Shown: positions 43,922 to 52,663 of the stretch, piece after piece
Layout of the letters: the number at the start of each line of letters is the position of its first letter
How positions within the stretch are numbered: the first letter of the stretch is position 1
Source: Brevibacterium aurantiacum
Lineage (GTDB): Bacteria; Actinomycetota; Actinomycetes; Actinomycetales; Brevibacteriaceae
DNA length: 64,000 nt
Reading direction: 5' to 3'
Assembly (NCBI RefSeq): GCF_007558825.1
Contig: NZ_VLTK01000003.1
Coordinates: 1 to 64,000, forward strand
Program-made: the position numbers and the translations under genes
The notes under the pieces: generated by a model
Database searches by the model: none
Told to the model about the DNA's origin: nothing
Seen by the model: only the letters and a program-made list of their open reading frames with translations

Positions 43922-45661
43922 GTGAGCAACCCCAACACGAAGGAACTCAAACTCCCCGCTAAGTTCGACCCGGCCAAACACGCCGCCATTATGGAGCGCA
44001 AGGTTAAGGAAGAGCTCGGCAGCGACTGGTCGATCAGTCACATCGACAAACAGCGGTGGCGCCTTGTCGCCGTACGTCACACCTCGATGACATCAATGAA
44101 CGATGAGGGTGAGACTGTCGTTCTTGAGCTGGCCAACGGCACAAAGATGTCAGATGCCCCAGCTATTGCCGCTCGGTTCGAGAAGATGAAACCCGGCTAC
44201 TACCTGACAAAGTTCGAACCATTCCTCAAGCCTGGCCGAGCCACCATGCAGAAGTTCGACAAGGCCACTAAGCGCGCCCGAGGCGCTGTTGCCAACGCCC
44301 TCGGCGTCCAACCTTGGGCGATTGTCATCAACAACCGATCTGATGGCGGATACGATCTTGAGCTGCCAGATTCCTACACGCCGTCCAAGCACGACGAGAA
44401 GCTTGAAGAAGTCGCGACAGACATTGTCGGCGGACCCGGTTGGTTCACCCGCATTGACCCTCGTTCCCTCGAAGCTTCCATCATCCCCTCGGACCCGCCG
44501 ACTTTCTCCCAGCTGATCCCGTATCCCACTGATGCCAAGGTCACTGCGTTCGCACCTGGGTCGAAAGAGTGGGCGAAGATTCCACTGGGTGAGCGCCTGC
44601 CGGCACCGGGGGAGAAGCATGGAGAAACCTTCATCATCGATTTCGAATCGGGAATGAATTCTCAGGTTGGCGGAACGAGTAACTCAGGAAAATCGGTCTT
44701 CCTCAATGACATCGTCGCCGGAGTTCTCGCCCGAGGTGCAGAGCTGGCCATCATCGACACCCCGGCGAAAGCTGTCGATTTCGAGTGGTGCAAGCAATAT
44801 GTCCGCCCTGAAGGGTGGGGATGCGAATCGATCGACGAGGCAGCCGCCGTCATGTCGAAGATCTACGCCGAAGGCGACAAGAGGGCGAAGGTACTCAAAG
44901 AGTACGGAGTGCAGAACTGGACCCAGCTCCCAGCCGATGCTCAAGAGGCCGCCAAGATGCGGCCCATCTTCCTCATCATGGACGAGGTCACCGGTCTGTG
45001 GGCACTGGAGACAGTGCCCAAGGGCCTCGAAAAGGATCATCCCATGCGGATTGAGGCCCAGGACGCGAACACTGCGAAAGAGATCTTGAAACTGAAGTAC
45101 TCGAAGACTGCTGCCGAGATGAGGTTCGTGGGCATAAAACTGGTTCTTTCCTCTCAAGTTGCCTCGACCGATACCGGAATCGGCACGGCGCTGAGGACGA
45201 ATCATCAGAACAAGATCCTCCTCGGCGTGAACCCCACCGAAGGCAACCGAAAGCTGGTATTCCCCGACCCTGCCGCGGTGCCGAAGGTGCCCGAGCACAT
45301 CAGGTCCAACGCCAAGGTGGGCAAGGGCGTGGGGACGGCTGCCAACGAAGGTGACGAAGCGTGCGTGTTCAAGCCCTACTACGCCTCGACACAAGAGCTT
45401 GGAGACTTCCTCAAGAAGTTTGGAGTGCCCACTTTCGAGGGGCAGAGACCGACACGGGCCACGATGGAGCAGTTTGTCCCCACCTCAGGCCCGTCCGACG
45501 ACGGGGACGAGACCGCCAAGCGTCGCAAGAAGATGGAGGCTGAAGCCATGATCGACCCTGAAACCGGGGAGAAGATGACACCTTTCGAATACGCGAACAA
45601 GCAAAAACGACTGTCAGTGCGCAAAGGCGACGCTGACGAGATGAGCGGAGAAAACCAGTGA
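43922..45661 (+). CDS. TcpA/FtsK-like DNA translocase, 579 aa
   Basis: An FtsK/SpoIIIE-family ATPase without TM helices: Walker A GGTSNSGKS (about 250-258), LAIIDTPAKAVDF, Walker B PIFLIMDEVTG (about 350), then a LVLSSQVASTDTGIG sensor segment and ALRTNHQNKILLG. It resembles coupling-type translocases (TcpA) of Gram-positive conjugative elements, which move DNA into the channel. GTG 43922 is preceded by AAGGCAGG. The stop overlaps the next gene (GTGA), coupling it to the surface protein. Confidence 0.75.
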   Translation: MSNPNTKELKLPAKFDPAKHAAIMERKVKEELGSDWSISHIDKQRWRLVAVRHTSMTSMNDEGETVVLELANGTKMSDAPAIAARFEKMKPGYYLTKFEPFLKPGRATMQKFDKATKRARGAVANALGVQPWAIVINNRSDGGYDLELPDSYTPSKHDEKLEEVATDIVGGPGWFTRIDPRSLEASIIPSDPPTFSQLIPYPTDAKVTAFAPGSKEWAKIPLGERLPAPGEKHGETFIIDFESGMNSQVGGTSNSGKSVFLNDIVAGVLARGAELAIIDTPAKAVDFEWCKQYVRPEGWGCESIDEAAAVMSKIYAEGDKRAKVLKEYGVQNWTQLPADAQEAAKMRPIFLIMDEVTGLWALETVPKGLEKDHPMRIEAQDANTAKEILKLKYSKTAAEMRFVGIKLVLSSQVASTDTGIGTALRTNHQNKILLGVNPTEGNRKLVFPDPAAVPKVPEHIRSNAKVGKGVGTAANEGDEACVFKPYYASTQELGDFLKKFGVPTFEGQRPTRATMEQFVPTSGPSDDGDETAKRRKKMEAEAMIDPETGEKMTPFEYANKQKRLSVRKGDADEMSGENQ

Positions 45662-48018
45662 AAGAAAACAACAGGAAACGCAAGGCCGTCCTTGGCGCGG
45701 CCGCTGCTGCCAGCCTCGCCGTCGTACTCGCCGGTGGATATGCCATCAGCGAGCAGGTCAATGACGAACAGGCTCAGTCCGATAGTGGCGACTACAAGCC
45801 GAAATACACGATCAACGCCGATGATGAGCCGACCAAGAGCCCATCGAGTGATGGCGAGGACAACCGGGCGGCCCCACACGATCCCAGTGACACGTCGAGG
45901 CTGCCCGACCGTAACGACGGTGATGATGGCAGGTATGGACCTGAACGTGGTGACGAGCCCGGTCAGCAGAACTACGCCCTGCCAGACACCAACTCAGGTC
46001 TACCAGAGCTCCCGGATCCAGCTGGTCCAAAGACCGAGGACAAAGAAGACGATAAGTCAGACGATAAGCGTGGCGCTAAGGATCAAGACAGCGGCGGCAC
46101 AACCGAAGATCCTGACGACGTGTCGCAGCCACCCGGCGACAACGGTGGGTCCGACTCAGATGCAGGCGATGAGCCTGGCGATGGCAGTTCTGACGACACA
46201 CCCGGAGACGGGACCGACAACCCCGGTGATGGCGGCTCTGATGGGTCCGACGACAACCCCGGTGGCGGGACCGACGAGCCTGGCGACGGAGGAGACAACC
46301 CTGGAGACGGGGGCGGCTCTGACGGCGAGGATCCTGGCCCTGGCGATGGCGGAGGCAATGACGGCGGAGGTGACGACGGCGATGGATCGGACAACCCCGG
46401 AGACGGTGATGGCGGAGACGACGGTGGTGATGTCGGACATGGCCCCGTCGACGTCGCAGACCTCGTTGACTTCATCAACGACAAGCGGGGCGACTCACCA
46501 TTCACCACCCCGGACAAGTTCTCAACCGAAGACCCGGATGCTGACTTGTATGAGAAGCACGAGTCCAAAGACATCGTGGTCACCGATGCTGACGGCACAC
46601 CACTAGGAGTGTGGTCGGAAATGGACTTCGCGCAGAAGCGGGAGTTCCTCAAGAATTACCCGAATGCCGATGATCTGACTCTCTATGGAGTCGGCGATGG
46701 TGAGAAGTCGACCATGACGATCACCGAGTATCGCCTCAAGCCACCGGAGACAGAAGATGACCACTACAGCGTCGATGCAGGCTCGTCGGTGAAGCTGACG
46801 TTTGATGACCTGACGAAGAACGACAAGGTCCTCGACGGTGAAGTTACCGAAGTCACCGGCGACGACGTCAAAGGTCTGACGTGGGATGCCAATTCCGGTG
46901 AGATCTCCTTCGACGCCTCGGAATATGAGCCCGGCGAAGAAGTGACGTTCACCTACAAGGTTCGTCACACCCAGGATCGAGACAAGAATCGCTCCGGTCA
47001 GAATGACGAGGCTGAAGGAAAGGTCACCATCACCATTGGTGAGGACGGCAAAGCCCACGCCAGCGCCCCAGCCGAGAAGTCCAAGAGCGCCGAGCTCGCG
47101 GATGCGAAACCAGACGATGATGAGAAGTCGGCCGAAGCTGATGAGACCTCATCTGATGACGCTGATGATTCCAAGTCTTCAGATGAAGCTGGCGATGACG
47201 ACGAGAAGAAGCCAGATTCCATGGTGAAGGTCTCGAACGATATGGCGATCGCGCCGGTCGACGAAGAGGATTCTGAGGGCTCGAACGAATCCACCACCGC
47301 GGATGATGCCGGCAAGAGCCCAGAGAAGGTATCGAACGATATGGCCCACGGGACTGTCGAGGATCCTGAGTCGACTGATGACGATGAGTCGCAGAAGCCT
47401 GATGCCAGCGGTGAAGAGGCGCCCAAGGACGAGAAGTCCGATGACGATCAGAAGTCGGTCGCTCCTAAGGCTGTCGATACTCAGCCAGCTAAGAAGAAGG
47501 TCGATTCCACGGGCGACAGCTCGTCGAAGAAGAAGTCGAGCAAACCAAAAGGCACCGAGACTCAGCCTGCCGAGAAGCCAAAGTCTGAACCTGCACCGAA
47601 GGCCGTCAACATACAGCCCGCTAAAAACAAGGCAGCTCCGGCGCCCAAGGCTGAGGCTCCGAAGAAGGCTGTCGCTAAGGCTCCGACGAAAACGGTGGAA
47701 AAGCCAGCGAGCTCACCCACACAGCCAAAGGCACCCGTGGCAAAAGCACCAGCGCCCAAGGCTCCCGAGAAATCGAGTAGCGTGACGACGAAACGTGCCT
47801 CGAATCCGAAGTCGCTTCATTCTCCGTCCTCGGTTCCGAAGGCTCCGGCGAAATCAGACGGCGGTACGAGTGCCGAGAAGGCGCCCGCACCAAAGGCGAA
47901 ATCCGGCCAGTCCACCGGTGCCTCAGCGTCTCCATCGGGGGCCAAGTCCTCGGAGCCTAGCAGCTCGAGTCCAGCCCCATCGAAAGGTGGCGGACAAACA
48001 TCAGGTGATGGGGCATAG
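45658..48018 (+). CDS. Exported acidic repeat-rich surface protein, 786 aa
   Basis: An N-terminal signal/anchor helix (AVLGAAAAASLAVVLAGGYAI) follows basic residues. Then comes a 250-residue Asp/Gly/Pro/Ser-rich region with GDGGSD/NPGDG-like repeats, a folded domain of about 200 residues with Ig/cadherin-like beta strands (LTWDANSGEISFDASEYEPG and EVTFTYKVRH), two KVSNDMA repeats, and a Lys/Ala/Pro-rich tail. No LPxTG motif or C-terminal anchor is visible. It is likely a wall-spanning or adhesin-like protein promoting cell contact during conjugation, by inference. Its TAG stop lies within P8. Confidence 0.7.
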   Translation: MKENNRKRKAVLGAAAAASLAVVLAGGYAISEQVNDEQAQSDSGDYKPKYTINADDEPTKSPSSDGEDNRAAPHDPSDTSRLPDRNDGDDGRYGPERGDEPGQQNYALPDTNSGLPELPDPAGPKTEDKEDDKSDDKRGAKDQDSGGTTEDPDDVSQPPGDNGGSDSDAGDEPGDGSSDDTPGDGTDNPGDGGSDGSDDNPGGGTDEPGDGGDNPGDGGGSDGEDPGPGDGGGNDGGGDDGDGSDNPGDGDGGDDGGDVGHGPVDVADLVDFINDKRGDSPFTTPDKFSTEDPDADLYEKHESKDIVVTDADGTPLGVWSEMDFAQKREFLKNYPNADDLTLYGVGDGEKSTMTITEYRLKPPETEDDHYSVDAGSSVKLTFDDLTKNDKVLDGEVTEVTGDDVKGLTWDANSGEISFDASEYEPGEEVTFTYKVRHTQDRDKNRSGQNDEAEGKVTITIGEDGKAHASAPAEKSKSAELADAKPDDDEKSAEADETSSDDADDSKSSDEAGDDDEKKPDSMVKVSNDMAIAPVDEEDSEGSNESTTADDAGKSPEKVSNDMAHGTVEDPESTDDDESQKPDASGEEAPKDEKSDDDQKSVAPKAVDTQPAKKKVDSTGDSSSKKKSSKPKGTETQPAEKPKSEPAPKAVNIQPAKNKAAPAPKAEAPKKAVAKAPTKTVEKPASSPTQPKAPVAKAPAPKAPEKSSSVTTKRASNPKSLHSPSSVPKAPAKSDGGTSAEKAPAPKAKSGQSTGASASPSGAKSSEPSSSSPAPSKGGGQTSGDGA

Positions 48019-48019
48019 A
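47992..48019 (+). promoter_or_regulatory. Element promoter P8 (GGACAA-N16-CATAGA)
   Basis: GGACAA 47992-47997 (or CGGACA one base left) and CATAGA 48014-48019. The -10 overlaps the stop codon of the surface-protein gene. It drives 48056-48547. Confidence 0.5.
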
Positions 48020-48055
48020 CCTAGTGAACGCAATTCCAATTCAGAAGGACACACC

Positions 48056-48547
48056 ATGACAATCATCGACAACGACACCGACCTGACCGCACTTCCTTTC
48101 GTCGTCATCACCCTCGACAAGGGCACCCAGGAGACGGAGTACCACGGCTGCACATCTGCCTCCGAGGTCCTCGACTTCGTCATCGACGGCTACTCTGACC
48201 TCGATGACACGGAGGCGCTCAAGGCCCGCATCTCTCTGATCGAGGATTCGGTTATTCCGGTCGTCACCGAGCTTATCTACGGCGGCTACCTTGCCGAGAA
48301 CGGGCAGAAGCATCTGGAGCAGCGTGACGAGGAGATTCTGCTCTCGCGCTTCAAGGATGATTTCGGAATCATCGACTGGACGCATGAGGAGATCCCGCTC
48401 ATCGTCGCCAGCACACAGTTCTCGCCGAACACCGATACTCCACGACCTACGGGCAATGTTGAGATCATCGAGGTCGACAACGAACTGGCTGTCATCCGTG
48501 CTCTGGCCAGCAAGAAGATCCTCAACGTGATGGAGAACAACGGCTGA
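48056..48547 (+). CDS. Hypothetical acidic protein, 163 aa
   Basis: The ATG follows CAGAAGGAC. It is a soluble, very acidic protein with alternating strands and helices (PFVVITLDKGTQETEYHG, then EEILLSRFKDDFGIIDW). No recognised motif. It sits alone between two surface-protein genes under its own element promoter and ends at a terminator. It could be a chaperone for the acidic surface proteins or a regulator. Confidence 0.65.
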   Translation: MTIIDNDTDLTALPFVVITLDKGTQETEYHGCTSASEVLDFVIDGYSDLDDTEALKARISLIEDSVIPVVTELIYGGYLAENGQKHLEQRDEEILLSRFKDDFGIIDWTHEEIPLIVASTQFSPNTDTPRPTGNVEIIEVDNELAVIRALASKKILNVMENNG

Positions 48548-48560
48548 GGAAGACCGAACG

Positions 48561-48620
48561 AGTCCCTGCACCTGTCGACTGCGCCGAGAATCGGCGCATA
48601 GATAGGGGTAGGGACTTTTT
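48561..48620 (+). terminator. Terminator enclosing promoter P9
   Basis: AGTCCCT (48561-48567) pairs with AGGGACT (48610-48616) followed by TTTTT. The loop contains P9: CGACTG 48576-48581 and CATAGA 48597-48602, with the perfect hairpin GCGCCGA-GAA-TCGGCGC as the spacer. A transcript starting at P9 lacks the 5' arm and so escapes termination. Confidence 0.65.
48576..48602 (+). promoter_or_regulatory. Element promoter P9 (CGACTG-N15-CATAGA)
   Basis: It has the same hexamers and spacing as P1 and P7. It drives the surface protein at 48648 through a leader of about 40 bases. The spacer is a self-complementary hairpin. Confidence 0.68.
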
Positions 48621-48647
48621 CGTATCAATACACGGAGCACTGAATAT

Positions 48648-50138
48648 ATGGCTGATGGGACGACTTCCAAGGGCAATTCGACGAAAGTGAAGATCGGAGC
48701 AATTGTTGCGATTGTGCTTGCGCTACTGGTCACAGCGGTGTCTTGTTCCGTGAATACGCTGCTGTCCGACCCGACTTCTCAGTCGAAGGCCACAGATTCG
48801 AAGACGCCGAACCCGTCTTTCACTATCCCCGCCGATGAGGGTGATGAGGGCGACGATGACGAGACGGATAAGTCAGCCTCGAACGAGCCGTCAGACACTT
48901 CAAATCCGTTTGGTGACCCAGGCCGTGACAATGCCTCGGGCGGCCAGCCAGATGATGGCAGTGACACTTTTGCGATGCCGCAGGCACCTTCGGACAACGC
49001 GCCCTATATTCCTGACCCGACCGGCCCTGGCAGCTCTGATGACGACGAAGAAGACGACAAGGGCACGAAAGGCGATGAGGGGGACAAGGGCTCTGATGAT
49101 CGCGAAGGCAGTTCGCCCATCGTCCCTCCAGGCCCACCGAACCCGAACCCCGGTGATGACGATGATGCCGGCAGCGGTTCGTCGGACGGTGACGATGGCA
49201 CCAACACGGCTTCAGCTTCAGCCTCGGCTAACGCCAACAACGATTCCGACGGCAGTGGCAGTGACCCCGATTCGAATGCTGGGTCCGATTCTGCCCAGAA
49301 CGGCAACGATGACAGCAGCGGCGATAACGCTTCATCCGACGCCTCGAGTTCAGACGGTGGCTCGACTGGCTCCTCGGATGGATCCAGCAATAGCGACGGC
49401 TCCGACTCCAACGCGAATGGCAATGCCGACACCGGTGGCGGGGACGACGGTGAAGATCCTGACCCGCAGTACCCGCCAGTGGCCGAAGATTCGGTAGTCA
49501 ACGGGCTCAATGACAAGCGCGGCGAAGCTGGGGCCACACTTCTTGTGACCGAGGCGCCGGAGGATAAGGACGCCTTTGAGACCTCGGACCCGTTCGGCCA
49601 GATCGAGGTCACAGTCACGGACGGCGATGCTATCGATGAGCTGTTGGCTTCAGCTCTCGATCGGTTTAACCTCCTGCGTGACTATGGCGAGGATGCTGTC
49701 GTCGTGGTTCATGTCGAGACCGAGGAGAGTGCCGACGGCATTCGTGTCAGCGTCAGTTACGAGGTCTTCACTCCGATTGAGCCGGTTGCCGAAGACGATG
49801 AAGCCACCATTGACACTGCGAAAGACGAATCAGCGCTCATCGATGTCACTGGCAACGATGACTTCCACGGTGACATCACTATCGCAATTGTCGATGCTCC
49901 GAAATATGGCCAGGCAGCCGTCGAAGGCACCTCAATCCGCTACACACCAGAAGGCGGAGACTCAACCAGCGATTCGTTGAAATATTCGCTCACTGACTCC
50001 CGCGGAAAGACCGCCGAAGCCAAGGTGACGATCGCCATCGAGCGGTCTGATGAGTCCAGCGAGCCAGAGCCAACAAAGTCTGTTCCAGTCTCGGTGCCGA
50101 CTGCTCAGTCAGCGAAAGAGTCAGCTCCGGCTCAATAG
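48648..50138 (+). CDS. Exported Ser/Asp-rich protein with C-terminal Ig-like domain, 496 aa
   Basis: A short basic N-terminus is followed by one TM/signal helix (IGAIVAIVLALLVTAVSCSV) and then about 250 residues of Ser/Asp/Gly/Asn low complexity, like an SD-repeat stalk. The C-terminal 110 residues match bacterial Ig/cadherin-like (Big_9/VCBS) domains: VAEDDEATIDTAKDESALID, VTGNDDFHGD, YTPEGGDSTSDSLKYSLTDS. There is no LPxTG. It is a second likely surface adhesin or pilus-like factor of the conjugation module, of the same style as the 786-aa protein. Confidence 0.7.
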   Translation: MADGTTSKGNSTKVKIGAIVAIVLALLVTAVSCSVNTLLSDPTSQSKATDSKTPNPSFTIPADEGDEGDDDETDKSASNEPSDTSNPFGDPGRDNASGGQPDDGSDTFAMPQAPSDNAPYIPDPTGPGSSDDDEEDDKGTKGDEGDKGSDDREGSSPIVPPGPPNPNPGDDDDAGSGSSDGDDGTNTASASASANANNDSDGSGSDPDSNAGSDSAQNGNDDSSGDNASSDASSSDGGSTGSSDGSSNSDGSDSNANGNADTGGGDDGEDPDPQYPPVAEDSVVNGLNDKRGEAGATLLVTEAPEDKDAFETSDPFGQIEVTVTDGDAIDELLASALDRFNLLRDYGEDAVVVVHVETEESADGIRVSVSYEVFTPIEPVAEDDEATIDTAKDESALIDVTGNDDFHGDITIAIVDAPKYGQAAVEGTSIRYTPEGGDSTSDSLKYSLTDSRGKTAEAKVTIAIERSDESSEPEPTKSVPVSVPTAQSAKESAPAQ

Positions 50139-50707
50139 GCGTGATTGACGGTGGAGGTGGTACTAACTAGTGCTCGTACCGAAACCATGAGTATTTCGCG
50201 GTGTTGCTGAAGACGTTTCGTAGCCCACTCATCATCTTTTGAGTGGGCTCGAAGCGCAGAAGATGCGTACTGCCAGGAGGTGACCTGACCAAGCAATAGA
50301 GCAAGCACGTCGACTGCGTTGTCACCAAAGAATTCAGTGAGGGCAGCGACCTTAGGCGCGTAGGCTTCGATCTCATCGGCCGATGCCTCAGCTCATTCCA
50401 AGTTCGCCCATGAGGTGAGTCGCAGAATCTCCGGATGAGCGACGAGGTAGTCGAAGAGTGCTCCTGCATACACAGGTAGGTCTTCGGCAGTGAAAGGCAC
50501 CTCCTCAGCCATCTCCGTCAGCGCTGTCGCCACTACCAGATCGAATAGGTCACCCTTCGGTCCGAAATGGACGTAGATCGATCGTTTATTGACCCGCCCT
50601 TCGTCAGCGATCCGATCCACACGGGCTCCAGCGAGACCGAATTGCGCAAACTCGGCACGCGCTGCGCTGAGAATACGTCGCTTGGTGTCAGTGGCATCTG
50701 GTGGCAT
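50132..50707 (-). pseudogene. TetR-family regulator with in-frame TGA
   Basis: The N-terminal half is a normal TetR HTH (RILSAARAEFAQFGLAGARV, then DEGRVNKRSIYVHFGPKGDLF). After SWANLE the frame meets TGA at 50393-50395 and then continues for 86 good codons (AEASADEIEAYAPKVAALTE, later ALLLGQVTSWQYASSAL and RLQQHREIL) to a stop at 50132. Intact length would be about 190 aa, normal for TetR. A single nonsense mutation removes most of the ligand/dimer domain, so repression is probably lost unless a C-terminally truncated form works. It is divergent from the SDR gene. Confidence 0.75.
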
Positions 50708-50721
50708 ACCCCCAGTCTAAA

Positions 50722-50794
50722 GGTAACCATCTGGTTATTGACGGCAGGGTCGTCCTGTGACAAGCTTTCGTCCGTAAGTATCCAGATAGTTACC
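50722..50794. promoter_or_regulatory. Two TetR-type operator copies before the SDR gene
   Basis: GGTAACCATCTGGTTA (50722-50737) and, inverted, the match to GGTAACTATCTGGATAC at 50794-50778. The shared consensus is GGTAAC-Y-ATCTGG-W-TA, and site 1 contains TAACCA-TC-TGGTTA arms. They flank the presumed divergent promoters and fit TetR binding. Confidence 0.6.
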
Positions 50795-50806
50795 TAAGGA
50801 GTAGTC

Positions 50807-51583
50807 ATGTCCCAGAAGATCCTCATCACCGGCGCCAGCAGCGGATTCGGTCAGGGAGCCGCACTTGAACTCGCCCGTCAGGGCAACGAGGTGATCGCAG
50901 CAGCTGAGACTTGGCCCCAGGTCCGCAGCCTTCGTGCTGATGCTGTCGCAGCTGGAGTCGAGCTGACAGTCATCAAGCTCAACCTGCTCGACAGTATCGA
51001 TGTCGCACATGCAGGAACATTCGACGTGGACGTGCTCGTTCTCAACGCTGGAGTCATGGAAGGCGGAGCCGTCGTCGACATTCCGATGCAGCGCGTGCGG
51101 GAATCGTTCGACATCAATCTGTTCGGGCACCTCGAACTGGTCCAGGCAATTGTGCCGAAGATGATCGCCCGCAAGAGTGGTCGAATCGTGTGGACGTCGT
51201 CCATGGGCGGGATACTCGTCGTGCCATTCCTTGGTGCCTACTGTGCCACCAAGCACGCGATCGAAGCTGTCGCCGGTTCGATGAAGGCCGAGCTCGAGCA
51301 ATTCGGAATCAAGGTCGCCACAGTCAATCCAGGTGTCTTCGGAACCGGGTTCAACGACACTGGCGCCGAGAGCTACGTGCAGTGGCACAATGCCGACACC
51401 GCGCACGTTCCGATGCCTGACTTTGGCCCCTCGCTTGCGGATCAGGCGGACCCTCAAGAGATGGTCGATGCAATGGTCGAGACAATCATCTCCGACGACC
51501 CGGACTACAGGACCATGAGACCGCTGGAGACCATTGAGGCCGCCAAGCAGTGGCAGGAAACTGAGTGGACGCAAAAGGCCTGA
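50807..51583 (+). CDS. SDR-family oxidoreductase, 258 aa
   Basis: A classical short-chain dehydrogenase: nucleotide-binding TGASSGFGQG near the N-terminus, LNAGVMEGG, and the catalytic Ser (WTSSMGG) plus Tyr145-x3-Lys149 (YCATK). The usual length of about 250 aa is met. It probably uses NAD(P)H to reduce or oxidise a small carbonyl or alcohol compound; substrate unknown. The ATG follows AAGGAG. It is regulated by the divergent, now broken TetR, and is co-transcribed with the GlcG/HbpS-like gene 31 bases downstream. Confidence 0.9.
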   Translation: MSQKILITGASSGFGQGAALELARQGNEVIAAAETWPQVRSLRADAVAAGVELTVIKLNLLDSIDVAHAGTFDVDVLVLNAGVMEGGAVVDIPMQRVRESFDINLFGHLELVQAIVPKMIARKSGRIVWTSSMGGILVVPFLGAYCATKHAIEAVAGSMKAELEQFGIKVATVNPGVFGTGFNDTGAESYVQWHNADTAHVPMPDFGPSLADQADPQEMVDAMVETIISDDPDYRTMRPLETIEAAKQWQETEWTQKA

Positions 51584-51614
51584 GACCAGGTATCACCAGA
51601 AAGGAATTGATCAT

Positions 51615-52016
51615 ATGTCACACCCCACGATCACACTGGAAGCCGCGAGCAAGATCATCGACGCCGGGCAAGAGAAGGCGCGCGATCTCGGCTTGAACGC
51701 CGTCTTTGCAGTACTCGATGGCGGAGCGAATCTTGTCGCCTTCCAACGAATGGACGGAGCTTGGTTGGCGTCCAACGACCTTGCACTGGCGAAGTCGCGA
51801 ACCTCGGTCATGTTCGAAGCACCGAGCGAGGCCCTGAACTCGCCATTACAAATTGGAGAGCCGTTCCCACACTTTGACCATACGAACGGAGGGCTCCTTC
51901 TTATGGGTGGGGGAGTCCCGATACTCGACGACGAGGGACAGCTCATCGGCGGGCTCGGAGTCTCGGGTGGGACTCCGGAGCAGGATGCTGAGATCGCCCA
52001 AGCAGCAACCAGCTAA
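51615..52016 (+). CDS. GlcG/HbpS-family protein, 133 aa
   Basis: It matches the GlcG/HbpS (DUF336) family: ITLEAASKIIDAGQEKARDL, NAVFAVLDGGANLVAFQRMD, then LALAKSRTSVMF and IGGLGVSGGTPEQDAEIAQAA. Members bind heme or corrinoids or are linked to oxidative and glycol metabolism, often next to oxidoreductases as here. No signal peptide, so it is cytoplasmic. The ATG follows AAAGGAA. Full family length. Confidence 0.85.
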   Translation: MSHPTITLEAASKIIDAGQEKARDLGLNAVFAVLDGGANLVAFQRMDGAWLASNDLALAKSRTSVMFEAPSEALNSPLQIGEPFPHFDHTNGGLLLMGGGVPILDDEGQLIGGLGVSGGTPEQDAEIAQAATS

Positions 52017-52075
52017 GCAACATCCACTGCCGCATGACTGTACGACGAGCGAAGCGTTGAAGTAATCAACAGGCA

Positions 52076-52107
52076 AGTGGGGAATCGAGCCATCTCGGTT
52101 CCCCACT
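52076..52107 (+). terminator. Terminator of the SDR/GlcG operon
   Basis: AGTGGGGAA-t-CGAG (52076-52089) pairs with CTCG-g-TTCCCCACT (52094-52107) around a CCAT loop, followed by a C/T-rich run. Confidence 0.75.
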
Positions 52108-52148
52108 CCTCTATTCAACGACAGCATTTCATTCGGCCAGGAGGCACT

Positions 52149-52358
52149 ATGTCAACCGAGCCAAGATTGGATGCTCAGTTGCGTGGATGAGCATTGGCTG
52201 CCTTCAGCGTCATTCACCGATGCTCCGATGGCTTAACAGCCAGCATTCAAGCATGGATGGGATTCGCACGGTTCGGGAACTTATCGGAGCCGACGAATAG
52301 AAACAAGCGCGAACCGAAAGGCAATAGGCTGCACTCGACCGCGTCGATCAAAGCGTAG
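52149..52358 (+). pseudogene. Possible gene remnant with early TGA, 70-codon frame
   Basis: A strong AGGAGG precedes ATG 52149 by 4 bases, but the frame stops at TGA 52188-52190 after 13 codons (MSTEPRLDAQLRG) and then reads on openly for 55 more codons (ALAAFSVIHRCSDGLTASIQ, WMGFARFGNL). Too little remains to name a family. The rest of 52108-52663 shows no gene. Confidence 0.35.
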
Positions 52359-52663
52359 GCGATCTCCTGCCGGTGGGTTTCTCTCAACTCTCTCTGCCAT
52401 TGCGTGCCGATATTCACTGCAAAATAACTTGGACCTAGCTGTCGGCGAACCCGCCATGGGATTCGTACCGGTGGAGGGGCCGATGCCGAAGGCTTCCTGC
52501 CTTCATCTCAAAATTTCGAATGTACATGCTTGGCAACCTAGCCGCTTCCAACCTGGTAGTCAGACGCACCGCACCTAATCGCACACTACAGCGACTGTAC
52601 CGCCCTATTCCTATACAACTCCCGAAGTGATACGCTTCACATCTACACACGATGGAGGTTCCA

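Noticed and set aside
50132..52358. TGA recoding (selenocysteine or reassigned codon) to explain read-through frames
   Set aside because: TGA clearly terminates many intact genes in the window and no SECIS-like structure follows the stops; point-mutation decay is simpler.
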